A DNA stretch of 64,000 bases from Metabacillus idriensis (GCF_009674765.1 NZ_WKKF01000002.1:806001-870000); one strand, 5' to 3'. Positions 49,019 through 58,306 are shown, counted from the first letter of the stretch. Notes: generated by a model not told the origin, from the letters alone. Translations and numbers: made by a program.

Positions 49019-50192
49019 AGTAGTCGAGAGTGTTAGAGGTGAAGATCCTAAGATCCTTCTTCTAAGTGGGGCAAAGCGTGCAGGCAAAACCTTTATTGCT
49101 CTTCTTTTGTTCCTGGCACATGTTGCAAAGTATGAGAACCAAGGTATAGCGTTTATCATCGGCGGCGCAACATATTCATCCATATGGCGGAACATTCTTG
49201 ATGATATGGAGAAGATTATTGGCCGAGATATTAAATTAGATAAAAAGAATTCATTCACTTTATTCGGCAATAAAATTTATGTTTTTGATGGATCTAAATC
49301 AGATTCATGGAAAAAGGCACGTGGATTTACAGCAGCCGGTGCACTAATGAATGAGGGAACAGCACTTCATGACATGTTCATAAAAGAAGTTATCTCACGT
49401 TGCTCATATAAAGGAGCACGTATCATTATCGATACAAACCCAGAGAATCCGGCTCATCCTGTTAAAGAAGATCTTATAGATAAAGACGGACAAACGTTAG
49501 ACAGCGGACGCCTGAATATCAGAGCGTTCCATTTTACGTTGTACGATAATATCTTTTTGGATCCTGAGTATGTCGAGAGTATTGTAGCTTCTACTCCCTC
49601 TGGAATGTTTACTGATCGAGATATTAAAGGGCAATGGGTAGCAGCTGAAGGTGTTATCTATAAGGACTTTGACCAAAACATCCATTATGTAACATCTGCA
49701 GAGGCTGATAAACTCAATTTCGTTCGTTACTGGGCCGGAGTTGACTGGGGATATGAACATCCAGGCTCCATTGTGGTCATTGGAGAAGATGACAAAGGTG
49801 ATTTGTATCTGCTGGAAGAGCATGCTAAGCAGCATGAAGAAATCGACTACTGGGTAACGGTAGCAAATGGTGTTAAGAGTCGTTACGGAAATATTAATTT
49901 CTACTGTGATACAGCACGGCCGGAGCACATCATCCGTTTCAGAAGAGAGCGAATCAGAGCCATTAATGCTGATAAAGCTGTCGTTTCGGGGATTGAAGAA
50001 GTGGCCAGATTGTTCAAAAAGCGCAAATTGAAAGTAGTGAAAGATAGTGTTGACCGGTTCAAGAAAGAGATTTTCATGTACGTCTGGAATGCGAAGACAG
50101 GGGAACCGGTAAAGGAATGGGATGATGTGCTTGATGCTATTCGCTATGCAATATACACCCATTTGAAACCAAAAAGAAGAAAGACAGGCTAG
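48993..50192 (+). CDS. terL: terminase large subunit (PBSX/XtmB type)
   Basis: 399 residues. ATPase domain with Walker A LLSGAKRAGKTF (about 20-31) and a helicase-like core; nuclease domain with YWAGVDWGYEHPG (catalytic Asp, about 250) and INFYCDTARPEH and later VLDAIRYAIY. It packages DNA into the procapsid and cuts it. The motor and nuclease halves are both present. Confidence 0.92.
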   Translation: MELTPKQIEVVESVRGEDPKILLLSGAKRAGKTFIALLLFLAHVAKYENQGIAFIIGGATYSSIWRNILDDMEKIIGRDIKLDKKNSFTLFGNKIYVFDGSKSDSWKKARGFTAAGALMNEGTALHDMFIKEVISRCSYKGARIIIDTNPENPAHPVKEDLIDKDGQTLDSGRLNIRAFHFTLYDNIFLDPEYVESIVASTPSGMFTDRDIKGQWVAAEGVIYKDFDQNIHYVTSAEADKLNFVRYWAGVDWGYEHPGSIVVIGEDDKGDLYLLEEHAKQHEEIDYWVTVANGVKSRYGNINFYCDTARPEHIIRFRRERIRAINADKAVVSGIEEVARLFKKRKLKVVKDSVDRFKKEIFMYVWNAKTGEPVKEWDDVLDAIRYAIYTHLKPKRRKTG

Positions 50193-50202
50193 GGGTGAAA
50201 AA

Positions 50203-51702
50203 ATGAGGAAATTCAAAAAGCAGATTGATGAAAATGGAATAGATGAAACCTTGATTTCCGAAATTCTCACTGCTCATTCAGAGGACCATAAACGAATGAA
50301 GGGTCTATACGAACGCTATAAGGCAGATGTAGATGGTCCTAAAATTTTTATGCGTTCTGCTGTTGCATACGACGGGTTCGGAGAAGCCAAGGACATTCTG
50401 CGACTGGATGACAAAGTTGATAACAGGCTCAATAATGCTTTTGATGCTGATATTGTCGACACGAAAATAGGTTACATGTTTGGGCACCCGATTAGCTATG
50501 ATGTCGACAAAAGCAATGAGTCCTTAAAACAAGTAATTGAAGAATTTTTGATTCGGAATAATACTGAGGATGCAGATTCTGAACTTGGGAAAATGGCCGC
50601 AATATGCGGAAGAGCTTCACGTCTACTATATTTGGACACCGAGGGCAAGGAATGCATTAAAAATTTAGATCCTTGGGAAACGGTATTCATAGGAGAAGAT
50701 ATTCACGAACCTGCTTATTCACTTTGGGCATACAAGGTCGGGGACATGCAGCATGTTGAGTTTTATGACGATTCCGATGTGTATGTATTCGTCAATGGTG
50801 AATTTGTGGATGTGTATCCCCATTTATTTGATCACAACCCACTCTACGGAGTAGCCAATAATAAGGAGATGAAAGCAGATGCTGAAAAGGTGCTTGCGCT
50901 TATCGATGCGTACGACCGCACACTTTCAGACGCTTCCAATGAAATAGAGCAGTATCGCCTGGCTTACTTACTATTAAAAGGAATGGGCGCAGACGAAGAT
51001 ACGTTGAAAGATGTTAAGAAGTCAGGGATTTTTGAATTGATTGACGAAAGTGATGACGTGAAGTATCTGACAAAAGATATTAATGACGGAATGATTGAGA
51101 ACCATCTGAACCGATTGGAAGAAAATATCCTGCGCTTTGCTAAGTCGGTAAATTTCAGTGACGAATCATTTAGCGGCACGATTACAGGTGTTGCGATGCG
51201 ATTCAAGCTCCTTGCTCTCGAGAATAAGTGCATCACGATGGAGCGTAAATTCAATGCTGCCCTTAGATACCAATTTAAAGTCTTGTTTAGTACATGGTCA
51301 AAACGGAAAGGATTTAATTCTGATGATTACCTGCAAGTATGGTTTGGTTGGAAACGTAATCTTCCAGCAAACTTATTAGATGAGGCCCAAACAACGGCAG
51401 CATTTAAAGGTCACATAAGTGAAAGAACACGACTATCCATGCTTACACAAGTAGACGACGTAGAGTATGAATTAAAAGAAATGCAGAAGGATGCAGTACT
51501 TTATGGAAACAGGTTAGAACCGTTAGATACTGATCTTGAACACTTTGGAAATGAGAAGAATAATTCAGAAGCTGATGCAAATGAAAACGATGACACTCAC
51601 CCTTGCAATGTCTGTGGTGGTAGCGGTAAGGTATCGAGCCCAAAAACAGGAAACCAAATCCAATGTACAACCTGTAAGGGAACGGGTGTGAGGAAGTCTT
51701 GA
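50203..51702 (+). CDS. portal protein (SPP1 gp6 type) with DnaJ-like zinc knuckles
   Basis: 499 residues. The portal fold with VDTKIGYMFGHPISYD, LDPWETVFIGEDIHEP and the long C-terminal helix region. The final 35 residues carry CNVCGGSGK and CTTCKGTG, the DnaJ-type CxxCxGxG pair, an unusual extra for a portal. It forms the dodecameric ring at the capsid vertex. GGGGTG upstream of the ATG. Confidence 0.9.
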   Translation: MRKFKKQIDENGIDETLISEILTAHSEDHKRMKGLYERYKADVDGPKIFMRSAVAYDGFGEAKDILRLDDKVDNRLNNAFDADIVDTKIGYMFGHPISYDVDKSNESLKQVIEEFLIRNNTEDADSELGKMAAICGRASRLLYLDTEGKECIKNLDPWETVFIGEDIHEPAYSLWAYKVGDMQHVEFYDDSDVYVFVNGEFVDVYPHLFDHNPLYGVANNKEMKADAEKVLALIDAYDRTLSDASNEIEQYRLAYLLLKGMGADEDTLKDVKKSGIFELIDESDDVKYLTKDINDGMIENHLNRLEENILRFAKSVNFSDESFSGTITGVAMRFKLLALENKCITMERKFNAALRYQFKVLFSTWSKRKGFNSDDYLQVWFGWKRNLPANLLDEAQTTAAFKGHISERTRLSMLTQVDDVEYELKEMQKDAVLYGNRLEPLDTDLEHFGNEKNNSEADANENDDTHPCNVCGGSGKVSSPKTGNQIQCTTCKGTGVRKS

Positions 51703-52727
51703 ACCAATTAGAAATTGAAGAAATACTTGATAAGCTTTTAGCAGCTGCAGAGTTATCCTTGCAAGTTGTTTTTGCCAAACGATTAAAAACAATTCTGCGC
51801 CAGGTCGCTCAGATGTATAGAAAGTACGAGAAAAACGGAGAGCTTTCCTTTACGGAATTGAATAAATATAACCGATTCCAAAAGGAAATGAAACTAATTG
51901 GTGAGATGTTTACTGAAGATTACAAGCAAATCATCCAAGATATCCAGGGGCAGGTCGAGAATCAATTTGTAGGTAAGTATCTTATGACGGCATATATCAC
52001 TGAAATGAGTGTCAATGATGGCACAGATATGGGGTTTGATATCCCTAGCAAGGGTGTTATAAAAGAGGCTCTGCTAAATCCAATTGCAGAGCTAACCTTA
52101 CCAAAAGTATTAGAACTACATCGTAATGAAATTGTCCGTAAAATAGATATAGAGCTTGCACAGGGCATGATTGCTGGAGAAGGTTACGCTACCATGGCGA
52201 AACGCATAGAAATGGCTGTTGGTTTTAGTCAAAAGAAAGCGAGATTAGTAGCCCGCACTGAGGTAGGACGGGCGCGTTCTATTGCTGCTGAAAAGGTGAT
52301 GGAGAAAGCATCTGAATATGCTGAAATGGGCGCTATCTGGATGAGTATGCTGGATCACAGGGTAAGAGAGTCCCATCAAGAATTAGACGGCAAGAAAACC
52401 GATAAAAAAGGCTATTTCCATTACAAGGCATGGAAAGCTAAGGCTCCAAGGCTATGGGGAATAGCATCCATGGATATCCAGTGCAGATGCGTGAAACTCT
52501 TGTTGGTAAATGGGTTAATACCTGAATATCGCCGTGAACGTGACTATATGGACGATAAATATCAGCAGAAATTAGCAGACAGGATCGATAAGTACATGGC
52601 AGATAATGGACTGACATATAAGCAAGCACTTAAGAGGGCTCAGAAGGAAGTTCAGGCGCCAAGCAGGGTTATTCCTTATGTAAGTTATGATGACTGGTAT
52701 AAGAGCAAAGAGGCTGTGCTTAAATAG
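51699..52727 (+). CDS. minor head protein (SPP1 gp7 / Mu gpF type)
   Basis: 342 residues from TTG 51699, overlapping the portal stop by 4 bp. The C-terminal 'head morphogenesis' domain is visible: ARTEVGRARSIAAEK (about 184-198), WMSMLDHRVRESHQELDG and IQCRCVKLLL. It enters the procapsid with the portal. Confidence 0.88.
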   Translation: MNQLEIEEILDKLLAAAELSLQVVFAKRLKTILRQVAQMYRKYEKNGELSFTELNKYNRFQKEMKLIGEMFTEDYKQIIQDIQGQVENQFVGKYLMTAYITEMSVNDGTDMGFDIPSKGVIKEALLNPIAELTLPKVLELHRNEIVRKIDIELAQGMIAGEGYATMAKRIEMAVGFSQKKARLVARTEVGRARSIAAEKVMEKASEYAEMGAIWMSMLDHRVRESHQELDGKKTDKKGYFHYKAWKAKAPRLWGIASMDIQCRCVKLLLVNGLIPEYRRERDYMDDKYQQKLADRIDKYMADNGLTYKQALKRAQKEVQAPSRVIPYVSYDDWYKSKEAVLK

Positions 52728-52790
52728 GAGGAGGTGTTCCTTTATCTCGTTGCTATTGCGTTAAATAGCAAAGTTTAGGAGTTGATTGCG

Positions 52791-52952
52791 GTGACATTTG
52801 AGCAATTTAAATCAAGATATAAGCTGAAACTTGCTGAAATAGGGCTTACGACCAACGATGAGGAAATGGCAAAAATGTTTGTAGCTGCAACCGTCCTAAG
52901 AGATTACGATCTTAAACAGATGAAGAAGGACAGGAGAAAAAAACACCATTAA
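52791..52952 (+). CDS. 53-residue basic protein
   Basis: GTG 52791, 9 bases after AGGAG. Helical, with a very basic C-terminus (KQMKKDRRKKHH). Between the minor head gene and scaffold; unknown. Confidence 0.55.
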   Translation: MTFEQFKSRYKLKLAEIGLTTNDEEMAKMFVAATVLRDYDLKQMKKDRRKKHH

Positions 52953-53024
52953 AGTGCAATAAACGATCAACCACACGTCTTTAAGCAATAGACGCAATAA
53001 ACAGGCTTATTTATTTTGCACTTA
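52952..53024 (+). other. inverted repeat and GCAATAAAC direct repeats before the scaffold gene
   Basis: AAGTGCA (52952-52958) pairs with TGCACTT (53017-53023). Inside are three GCAATA(A/G)AC copies at 52956, 52985 and 52994. No T-run; it could be a leader structure setting scaffold or capsid expression. Confidence 0.4.
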
Positions 53025-53071
53025 TAGGCAGGCATCTCGTCTGACTATCAGGGCGCAAGGAGGAACACTCA

Positions 53072-53689
53072 ATGACATTAGAAGAAATCAAAGCATTTCT
53101 TGAATCCAATAAGGACCAAGCAGACGTGAAAGCATATCTAGGAGAACTCTCTGCCGTATCGGCTGATAAGGTGAAAGGTTTCCTGGAAACAGATGAAGGT
53201 AAGCGTGTGATTCAACCGGAGTTAGATCGATATCATTCGAAATCTTTGGATAGCTGGAAAACGAACAATCTGAACAAATTGGTGGACGAGGAAGTTGCTA
53301 AGCGTAACCCAGCTAAATCCCCGGCCGAATTAGAAGTTGAGAAACTTCGCAAGGAAATCGAAGACGAGCGCAAAGCCCGAAATCGTGAATCTTTGAAGAA
53401 CAAAGCATTGGAGGTTGCTGCTGAGAAGAACTTGCCTAAAGGTGTATTAGATTTCTTCATCGGTGAAGATGAAGAGAAAACACTCGCTAACTTAAGCACG
53501 TTTGAAGCAGAGGTAACTGCAGCTATTCAGGCGGGCGTAGAAGCAAAATTCAAGTCCGGCGGCCGTAATCCTAATGGAGGCAGTGGAGATCCAAAAGGTG
53601 ATGCAGGTGCCTTTGGTAAGAAAATTGCTGATACAGTAGCTAGCAAACATACAGGGCTAGAAGATGCCCGTAAATCTTATTTTGAATGA
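53072..53689 (+). CDS. capsid scaffolding protein (DUF4355-like)
   Basis: 205 residues, highly charged and helical (PAELEVEKLRKEIEDERKAR), with a Gly/Asn-rich linker near the C-terminus. AAGGAGG precedes the ATG. It guides capsid assembly and is then removed; position directly before decoration and capsid genes fits. Confidence 0.85.
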   Translation: MTLEEIKAFLESNKDQADVKAYLGELSAVSADKVKGFLETDEGKRVIQPELDRYHSKSLDSWKTNNLNKLVDEEVAKRNPAKSPAELEVEKLRKEIEDERKARNRESLKNKALEVAAEKNLPKGVLDFFIGEDEEKTLANLSTFEAEVTAAIQAGVEAKFKSGGRNPNGGSGDPKGDAGAFGKKIADTVASKHTGLEDARKSYFE

Positions 53690-53703
53690 GGAGGAAACAT
53701 TGA

Positions 53704-54063
53704 ATGAGTAAATTTGTAGAAACAACTTATACAAATACAAAAAGCATCGTAAAATTCCCGGATCACTATGTCAATCTGGCGGTGACAGTTTCTGATGCTG
53801 GGGTTGCAGCAAATGCTGACGGCAAAAAGATCGTTCCTGCAGGCACCATTCTAGGTGGTGGATTCCTTGCAAGTGAATCTGTTCTTGCTGTTAAAACTAA
53901 TGGGGCAGGGGCAGAAGGTGTACTGTTCAATGACACGGACGTAACCTATGGTCCAGCGCCGGGAGCCGCAATGATTCATGGATTCGTAGATTTAGACAAG
54001 CTTCCTGAAGCACCAGCTGCAGAAGCAGTTACAGCATTAAAACAAATCACATTTGTGAAATAA
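53704..54063 (+). CDS. head decoration / structural protein
   Basis: 119 residues, Ala/Gly/Val-rich, beta-structured, no cysteine. The gene lies between scaffold and major capsid with its own GAGGAGG, the normal place of a lambda gpD-like decoration or head-fibre protein. Assigned mainly by position. Confidence 0.7.
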   Translation: MSKFVETTYTNTKSIVKFPDHYVNLAVTVSDAGVAANADGKKIVPAGTILGGGFLASESVLAVKTNGAGAEGVLFNDTDVTYGPAPGAAMIHGFVDLDKLPEAPAAEAVTALKQITFVK

Positions 54064-54079
54064 GAGAGGATGACGATAA

Positions 54080-55123
54080 ATGCCAACAATTTTTGATTTA
54101 GTTAATGCGCAAAACGTTGCAACGTACTACCAAAGCAACCCATCAAATAACACTCCTTACTTGGGGGCTACACTATTCCCAGCAAAGAAACAGCTGGGTT
54201 TAGATCTAAGCTGGATTAAAGGCGCGAACGGACTTCCGGTTGCGTTAATGCCTTCTGAGTTTGATGCTAAAGCAACAGTTCGTGATCGTATTGGATTCAG
54301 CAAAATTCAAACGGAAATGCCTTTCTTCCGCGAAGCCAAACGTATTGGTGAAAAAGATCGTCAAGAATTGAATCGTTTGCTAGCGTCTAACCTGGACGGG
54401 GCTGTGGATGCTTTAATCTCTAACATCTATGACGATGCAGCTGATCTTGTAAAAGGTGCCATGGTTCAACCTGAGCGAATGATCATGCAACTGTTATCTA
54501 CAGGGAAGATTTCCATTCGTGCAAATCGTATGGACTATGACTATGACTACAAGATGTCTGCTGATCATAAAGAAGAGTTGCTTACAACTGCACGCTGGAG
54601 CGACACGGCTTCTACACCTATCCAGGATATTCTATCTTGGCAGGATACAGTCGAAGATAATACGGGTGTACGTCCAACTAACGCAATTTTGACTCGTAAA
54701 ACCTTCGGATACTTGCTGGCACACGACAGCATCCGTAAAGATATCAATCCTATTGGAGCACAAAACATCATCATGACTGATTCGATGCTCAAACAGTACC
54801 TATTAAACAAACTTGGCCTTTCAGTTGCTGTTTACAACAAAAAATACCGTGCAGAAGACGGTGCGCTTCATAATTTCTATCCGGATGACTATATCACATT
54901 AATTCCAGATGGTGGTCTTGGTAATACGTACTACGGTACAACTCCGGAAGAGGCTGATCTGATGACAGGTGAAACATCAGCTGATGTAAGCATTGTTAAT
55001 ACAGGGGTGGCCATTACGACAATCAAAGAGCCACACCCAGTAAACGTACAAACTATCGTTTCTGAAATTGTGCTGCCAAGCTTTGAGAATCTTAACAACA
55101 TCTTTGCAGCGAAGGTGAACTAA
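54080..55123 (+). CDS. major capsid protein
   Basis: 347 residues of the lambda gpE-type capsid family (HK97 fold). NNTPYLGATLFPAKKQLGLD, TEMPFFREAKRIGEKDRQEL and a central ILTRKTFGYLLA are characteristic. GAGAGGATG precedes the ATG. Among the most highly expressed phage genes; codon use is biased. Confidence 0.92.
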   Translation: MPTIFDLVNAQNVATYYQSNPSNNTPYLGATLFPAKKQLGLDLSWIKGANGLPVALMPSEFDAKATVRDRIGFSKIQTEMPFFREAKRIGEKDRQELNRLLASNLDGAVDALISNIYDDAADLVKGAMVQPERMIMQLLSTGKISIRANRMDYDYDYKMSADHKEELLTTARWSDTASTPIQDILSWQDTVEDNTGVRPTNAILTRKTFGYLLAHDSIRKDINPIGAQNIIMTDSMLKQYLLNKLGLSVAVYNKKYRAEDGALHNFYPDDYITLIPDGGLGNTYYGTTPEEADLMTGETSADVSIVNTGVAITTIKEPHPVNVQTIVSEIVLPSFENLNNIFAAKVN

Positions 55124-55169
55124 GGGGATTTAGTTCCCCTTAGAAATTAAAAAAAAGGAGGAATATCAC

Positions 55170-55466
55170 ATGGCAAAAATTCAAGTATCTTTCAATCGAA
55201 ACGTGAAGATCGGAGAAGATCGATATGCTGCAGGTGAATCTGCAACGGTTTCAAAGAAAGATTATGAAAGTCTTTTAGAATCAGGCGTCATCAATTCAGT
55301 AGATAGTGTGCCGGAAGATGTAGACTTTTTCGGTTTATCACGAGAGGAACTATCGAAGGTGAAAAATGATGATTTAAAAGCTTTTTTAGATATTGAAGGT
55401 TTAGCTTATGAATCTAGCTTCACGAAAGAAGAGTTAATCAATGTGATTGTTGGTGAAGAAGCATGA
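55170..55466 (+). CDS. head protein with C-terminal HeH/SAP-like domain (first copy)
   Basis: 98 residues; the N-terminal 45 residues are beta-rich. The last 45 contain LSREELSKVKNDDLKAFLDI and TKEELINVIVGE, a HeH/SAP-like nucleic-acid-binding helix pair. The next gene carries the same domain. AAGGAGG precedes the ATG. Confidence 0.7.
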   Translation: MAKIQVSFNRNVKIGEDRYAAGESATVSKKDYESLLESGVINSVDSVPEDVDFFGLSREELSKVKNDDLKAFLDIEGLAYESSFTKEELINVIVGEEA

Positions 55467-55756
55467 CAAAGTATGTAAAATCATCAGACAGCATTCTCGA
55501 TATAGTGGATTCCAAAGGGAAAACTCGCAAGGTTACTCAGCGAGCTTTTGACGTTGTGTACAAAGCGAAAGGCTTTAAAGTGGCTGAAGCCGATCAAGAA
55601 GAAACAAATGTCATTCCGGATTATTTCACACTGTCTGCCGAAGAGTTAAAAGAAATAACGAATGACAAGTTAAAGGCTTTTCTTGATGAAGAAAACATCG
55701 AGTATAAGTCTGACGCTACTAAAAAAGATTTAATTAGCTTAATCATTGGGGAGTAG
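55463..55756 (+). CDS. head protein with C-terminal HeH/SAP-like domain (second copy)
   Basis: 97 residues; the C-terminal LSAEELKEITNDKLKAFLDE is clearly related to the preceding protein while the N-terminal half is not, indicating domain duplication. The start overlaps the previous stop by 4 bp. Role unknown; may bind DNA at the portal or head. Confidence 0.7.
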   Translation: MTKYVKSSDSILDIVDSKGKTRKVTQRAFDVVYKAKGFKVAEADQEETNVIPDYFTLSAEELKEITNDKLKAFLDEENIEYKSDATKKDLISLIIGE

Positions 55757-55764
55757 GTGCAAAA

Positions 55765-56109
55765 ATGATTGTGCAATTTGTACCCACACCAGATGACATT
55801 GCAGAAATTAAAGGGATATTAAATATCCACGATTCTAAACATGATGAATACATCAAAACGATGCTGCCTTTATTATTTGAACACGTAATGATCTACACAA
55901 ATAATGATTTCGGTGGCATTTCCCCTGAGGGGGCAGTAATCATACCAGGCGGCGTTAAGATATATATTGCCAAAGCATTAGAGCACAATTTAAATGCATC
56001 TGGCTTGAAATCTCGTACTATGGGATCTGTTTCCTATTCTTATGATTTAAATTTTCCTGATAGTTTTAAAGGGTACTTGAAACCATACAAAAGATTGAGA
56101 TTCATATGA
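55765..56109 (+). CDS. head-tail connector protein (gp6-like)
   Basis: 114 residues; helical start IAEIKGILNIHDSKHDEYIK and a middle proline, resembling phage head-tail connector proteins that attach below the portal. Overlaps the next gene by 4 bp. Confidence rests on size and order. Confidence 0.75.
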   Translation: MIVQFVPTPDDIAEIKGILNIHDSKHDEYIKTMLPLLFEHVMIYTNNDFGGISPEGAVIIPGGVKIYIAKALEHNLNASGLKSRTMGSVSYSYDLNFPDSFKGYLKPYKRLRFI

Positions 56110-56438
56110 TGCAAGATATATATCCACATTTTGTGACCTTTCAATCGTTGCTGAAGTTATCTGATGGCGCAGGCGGGTACACTCAATCATGGGCTGATGT
56201 GATTGTGGATGTGCCGGCTTTTTGTGATACTCCGTCCAGTAGAGAACTGTTTCAAGCGCAGCAGCTCAATACTCCATTTGATCGTAATCTCTATTATGAA
56301 TATCGAACGGATATCAACGAGAAGATGCGCTGTATCTTTGAAGGTGAGGCTTATGAGTTAATCGCTAAGCCTCAAGATCAAGGCGGTCAGAATGAAGTAA
56401 TGAAGGTGCAGCTGAGGTTGATGCAAGATGGCCGGTAA
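56106..56438 (+). CDS. head closure / head-tail adaptor protein
   Basis: 110 residues, beta-rich; FCDTPSSRELFQAQQLNTPF and CIFEGEAYELIAKPQD fit the head-tail adaptor family that seals the portal. Overlaps both neighbours. Confidence 0.8.
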   Translation: MMQDIYPHFVTFQSLLKLSDGAGGYTQSWADVIVDVPAFCDTPSSRELFQAQQLNTPFDRNLYYEYRTDINEKMRCIFEGEAYELIAKPQDQGGQNEVMKVQLRLMQDGR

Positions 56439-56853
56439 TCGGATTACTTTTGGCAATAAATACATGCGCAGAGCTGTAAGGAAATACGCTGAAGATTTCG
56501 AAGCAGAGGTAAAGAAGATTGTTACTGAAACAGCAGCAATCATTCATTCCAATGCAAAGGCTCTTGCTCCTGTGGACGATGGGAACCTCAGAGATTCAAT
56601 CGAAGTAGAAATTCTAGAAAATGGTTTAATGGCAATCGTTCGTGTTACAGCTCATTACGCTATATACGTTGAATACGGGACTGGTATTTACGCTTCAAAG
56701 GGGAATGGGCGACAAACACCATGGACCTATTATTCTGATAAGTTAAATCGTTTCGTTACTACTGAAGGGCAAAGACCCCAAGAGTTCTGGAGTCCTGCCA
56801 TTGATGCCGGCGAACGCTATTTCCGAAAAGAAATGAGAAAGTTGGGTAAGTGA
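56428..56853 (+). CDS. HK97 gp10-like tail completion protein
   Basis: 141 residues: VDDGNLRDSIEVEI and AHYAIYVEYGTGIYAS are the gp10-family signature (about 50-88). It caps the tail or connects it to the neck. Starts inside the previous gene. Confidence 0.88.
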   Translation: MAGNRITFGNKYMRRAVRKYAEDFEAEVKKIVTETAAIIHSNAKALAPVDDGNLRDSIEVEILENGLMAIVRVTAHYAIYVEYGTGIYASKGNGRQTPWTYYSDKLNRFVTTEGQRPQEFWSPAIDAGERYFRKEMRKLGK

Positions 56854-56854
56854 C

Positions 56855-57259
56855 ATGTCGATAAAAACGGCCATGTTTGAATTACAAAAAGGAATATTTA
56901 CTCGCCTGTCTGCTGACCCGATTATTTCAGAGAAAGTGACAGGCATTTTTGATGCTGTTGGGGAAAATCAGCCTTTTCCTTATATAACAATAGGCGAGCC
57001 CACTATGCTCCCATTCACAACCAAACAGAAATTTGGTGAAGAGTTAGCCATCGTGATTCACGTTTGGAGCACCTATGACGGCAAGAAAGAAACCATAGAC
57101 ATAATCAACCTATGTTTATCTTCTCTTGCAGCAGGGGTAAATCTGAACGGTTTCAGAGTGCGAAAAATTGATGTGGATAATATTCAGGTTTTTGATGATG
57201 CAGATCCACGAATACGGCACGGCGTTTTAAGAATGAAATACACAATTCAAAACAATTAG
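56855..57259 (+). CDS. tail terminator-like protein (DUF3168)
   Basis: 134 residues; MSIKTAMFELQKGIFTRLSA, then GENQPFPYITIGEP and VIHVWSTYDGKKE are typical of the DUF3168 tail component. It likely ends tail-tube growth. The ATG comes just after the stop of the previous gene. Confidence 0.82.
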   Translation: MSIKTAMFELQKGIFTRLSADPIISEKVTGIFDAVGENQPFPYITIGEPTMLPFTTKQKFGEELAIVIHVWSTYDGKKETIDIINLCLSSLAAGVNLNGFRVRKIDVDNIQVFDDADPRIRHGVLRMKYTIQNN

Positions 57260-57271
57260 GGAGTGGAATAC

Positions 57272-57793
57272 ATGCAAAATGGTAAGGATACGATTCTACT
57301 TGTCCAATCCACAGATGCTGCATTGGCAGCTGCAGGATTATTGATTGGGAATCTTACAGAAAATACGTATTCAATTGAAAATGAAATCTTGGATGAATCA
57401 ACAAAGTTTGGTCGTATTGTAGGATATGGCCAGAATAGTGAATCATTCGAGTTTACGGCTTACGGAGAAACTGGTGATCCAGGGCAAAAAGCTGTGTTGG
57501 ATGCGATTAAGAATAAGAAGCAGCTTAAAGTCTGGGAAGTAGACATCAATCTAAACGATGCAGGAAAACATGATGCAGTCTTCGCTTATACAATTGTGGA
57601 ATCGGTTGAAAGATCAGCGCCACAAGATGGATTCGTGGAGGTTTCTGCAACGGTTCAGGTAATCGGTGATTCACAAGAAGGTGAAATTAATGCGTTGCCG
57701 GCAGAGTTGATTGAATTTGCAAGATACGGATTTGAAGCTCCAGGAGAATCCACAGGAGAATTCCCTGATCAAACAACGACAGTAACACCGTAA
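57272..57793 (+). CDS. major tail tube protein (TP901-1 type)
   Basis: 173 residues from ATG 57272 (GGGAGTGG upstream; an in-frame GTG at 57263 is rejected). Beta-rich, SFEFTAYGETGDPGQKAVLD (about 69-88) and a threonine-rich end. Forms the non-contractile tail tube. A perfect intrinsic terminator follows at once. Confidence 0.85.
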   Translation: MQNGKDTILLVQSTDAALAAAGLLIGNLTENTYSIENEILDESTKFGRIVGYGQNSESFEFTAYGETGDPGQKAVLDAIKNKKQLKVWEVDINLNDAGKHDAVFAYTIVESVERSAPQDGFVEVSATVQVIGDSQEGEINALPAELIEFARYGFEAPGESTGEFPDQTTTVTP

Positions 57794-57797
57794 TTAT

Positions 57798-57823
57798 GGG
57801 ACGAGTTCATCTCGTCCTTTTTT
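57798..57823 (+). terminator. terminator between tail tube and chaperone genes
   Basis: GGGACGAG, loop TTCAT, CTCGTCC, then seven T (57817-57823). It may partly stop transcription so that tube protein is made in excess over chaperones. Confidence 0.85.
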
Positions 57824-57850
57824 ATTTTGACTTTTTAGGAGGAACTAATA

Positions 57851-58306
57851 ATGGCTTTTTTAACAATTAATGGCGTAGAGCACGAAGCGAAATTCAATTT
57901 CAAGTTTTCTAAATTAGCTGATGAAAAGTACGGTACTGAGGATGAAAAGGGTAAGAAGTCAAACGGCTTTCATAACGTCTATATGGGTTTGCTTCAAGCC
58001 TCTAACGAATCTTTAGTGCAGTTTTGGGACTGTGGACTGAACCATCTGAAAGGTAAAGATAAACCATCTTTAGAGGCCATTGAGGATGCAATTGCTGAAA
58101 GAATTGAAGAAGATGGAGATTCAGAGCCAATGCTTAAAGAAGCATACCAGGCTATAGATCAATCGGGTTTTTTCAAACAACAGTCGAAGAAGTTCTGGAA
58201 AAACATCGAGCTGATGAAATCGACTGGCAAAACAGAAGAAGAGAAGGAACGGAATCAGAAAATCTACGAAATGCTAATCGAGAGCAAAAAAGAACTGGCA
58301 GCGTAA
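57851..58306 (+). CDS. tail assembly chaperone (gpG-like)
   Basis: 151 residues, acidic and helical, GGAGGAACTAATAATG start. It is the usual short chaperone that coats the tape measure during tail assembly. Near its end a run of six A (58286-58291) in codons AAA AAA lets the ribosome slip to the -1 frame, giving a longer gpGT-like product with the next frame. Confidence 0.85.
   Translation: MAFLTINGVEHEAKFNFKFSKLADEKYGTEDEKGKKSNGFHNVYMGLLQASNESLVQFWDCGLNHLKGKDKPSLEAIEDAIAERIEEDGDSEPMLKEAYQAIDQSGFFKQQSKKFWKNIELMKSTGKTEEEKERNQKIYEMLIESKKELAA

Noticed and set aside
49497-50270. 257-codon frame antisense to terL
   Set aside because: Shadow of the terminase gene; no start signal or recognisable domain.
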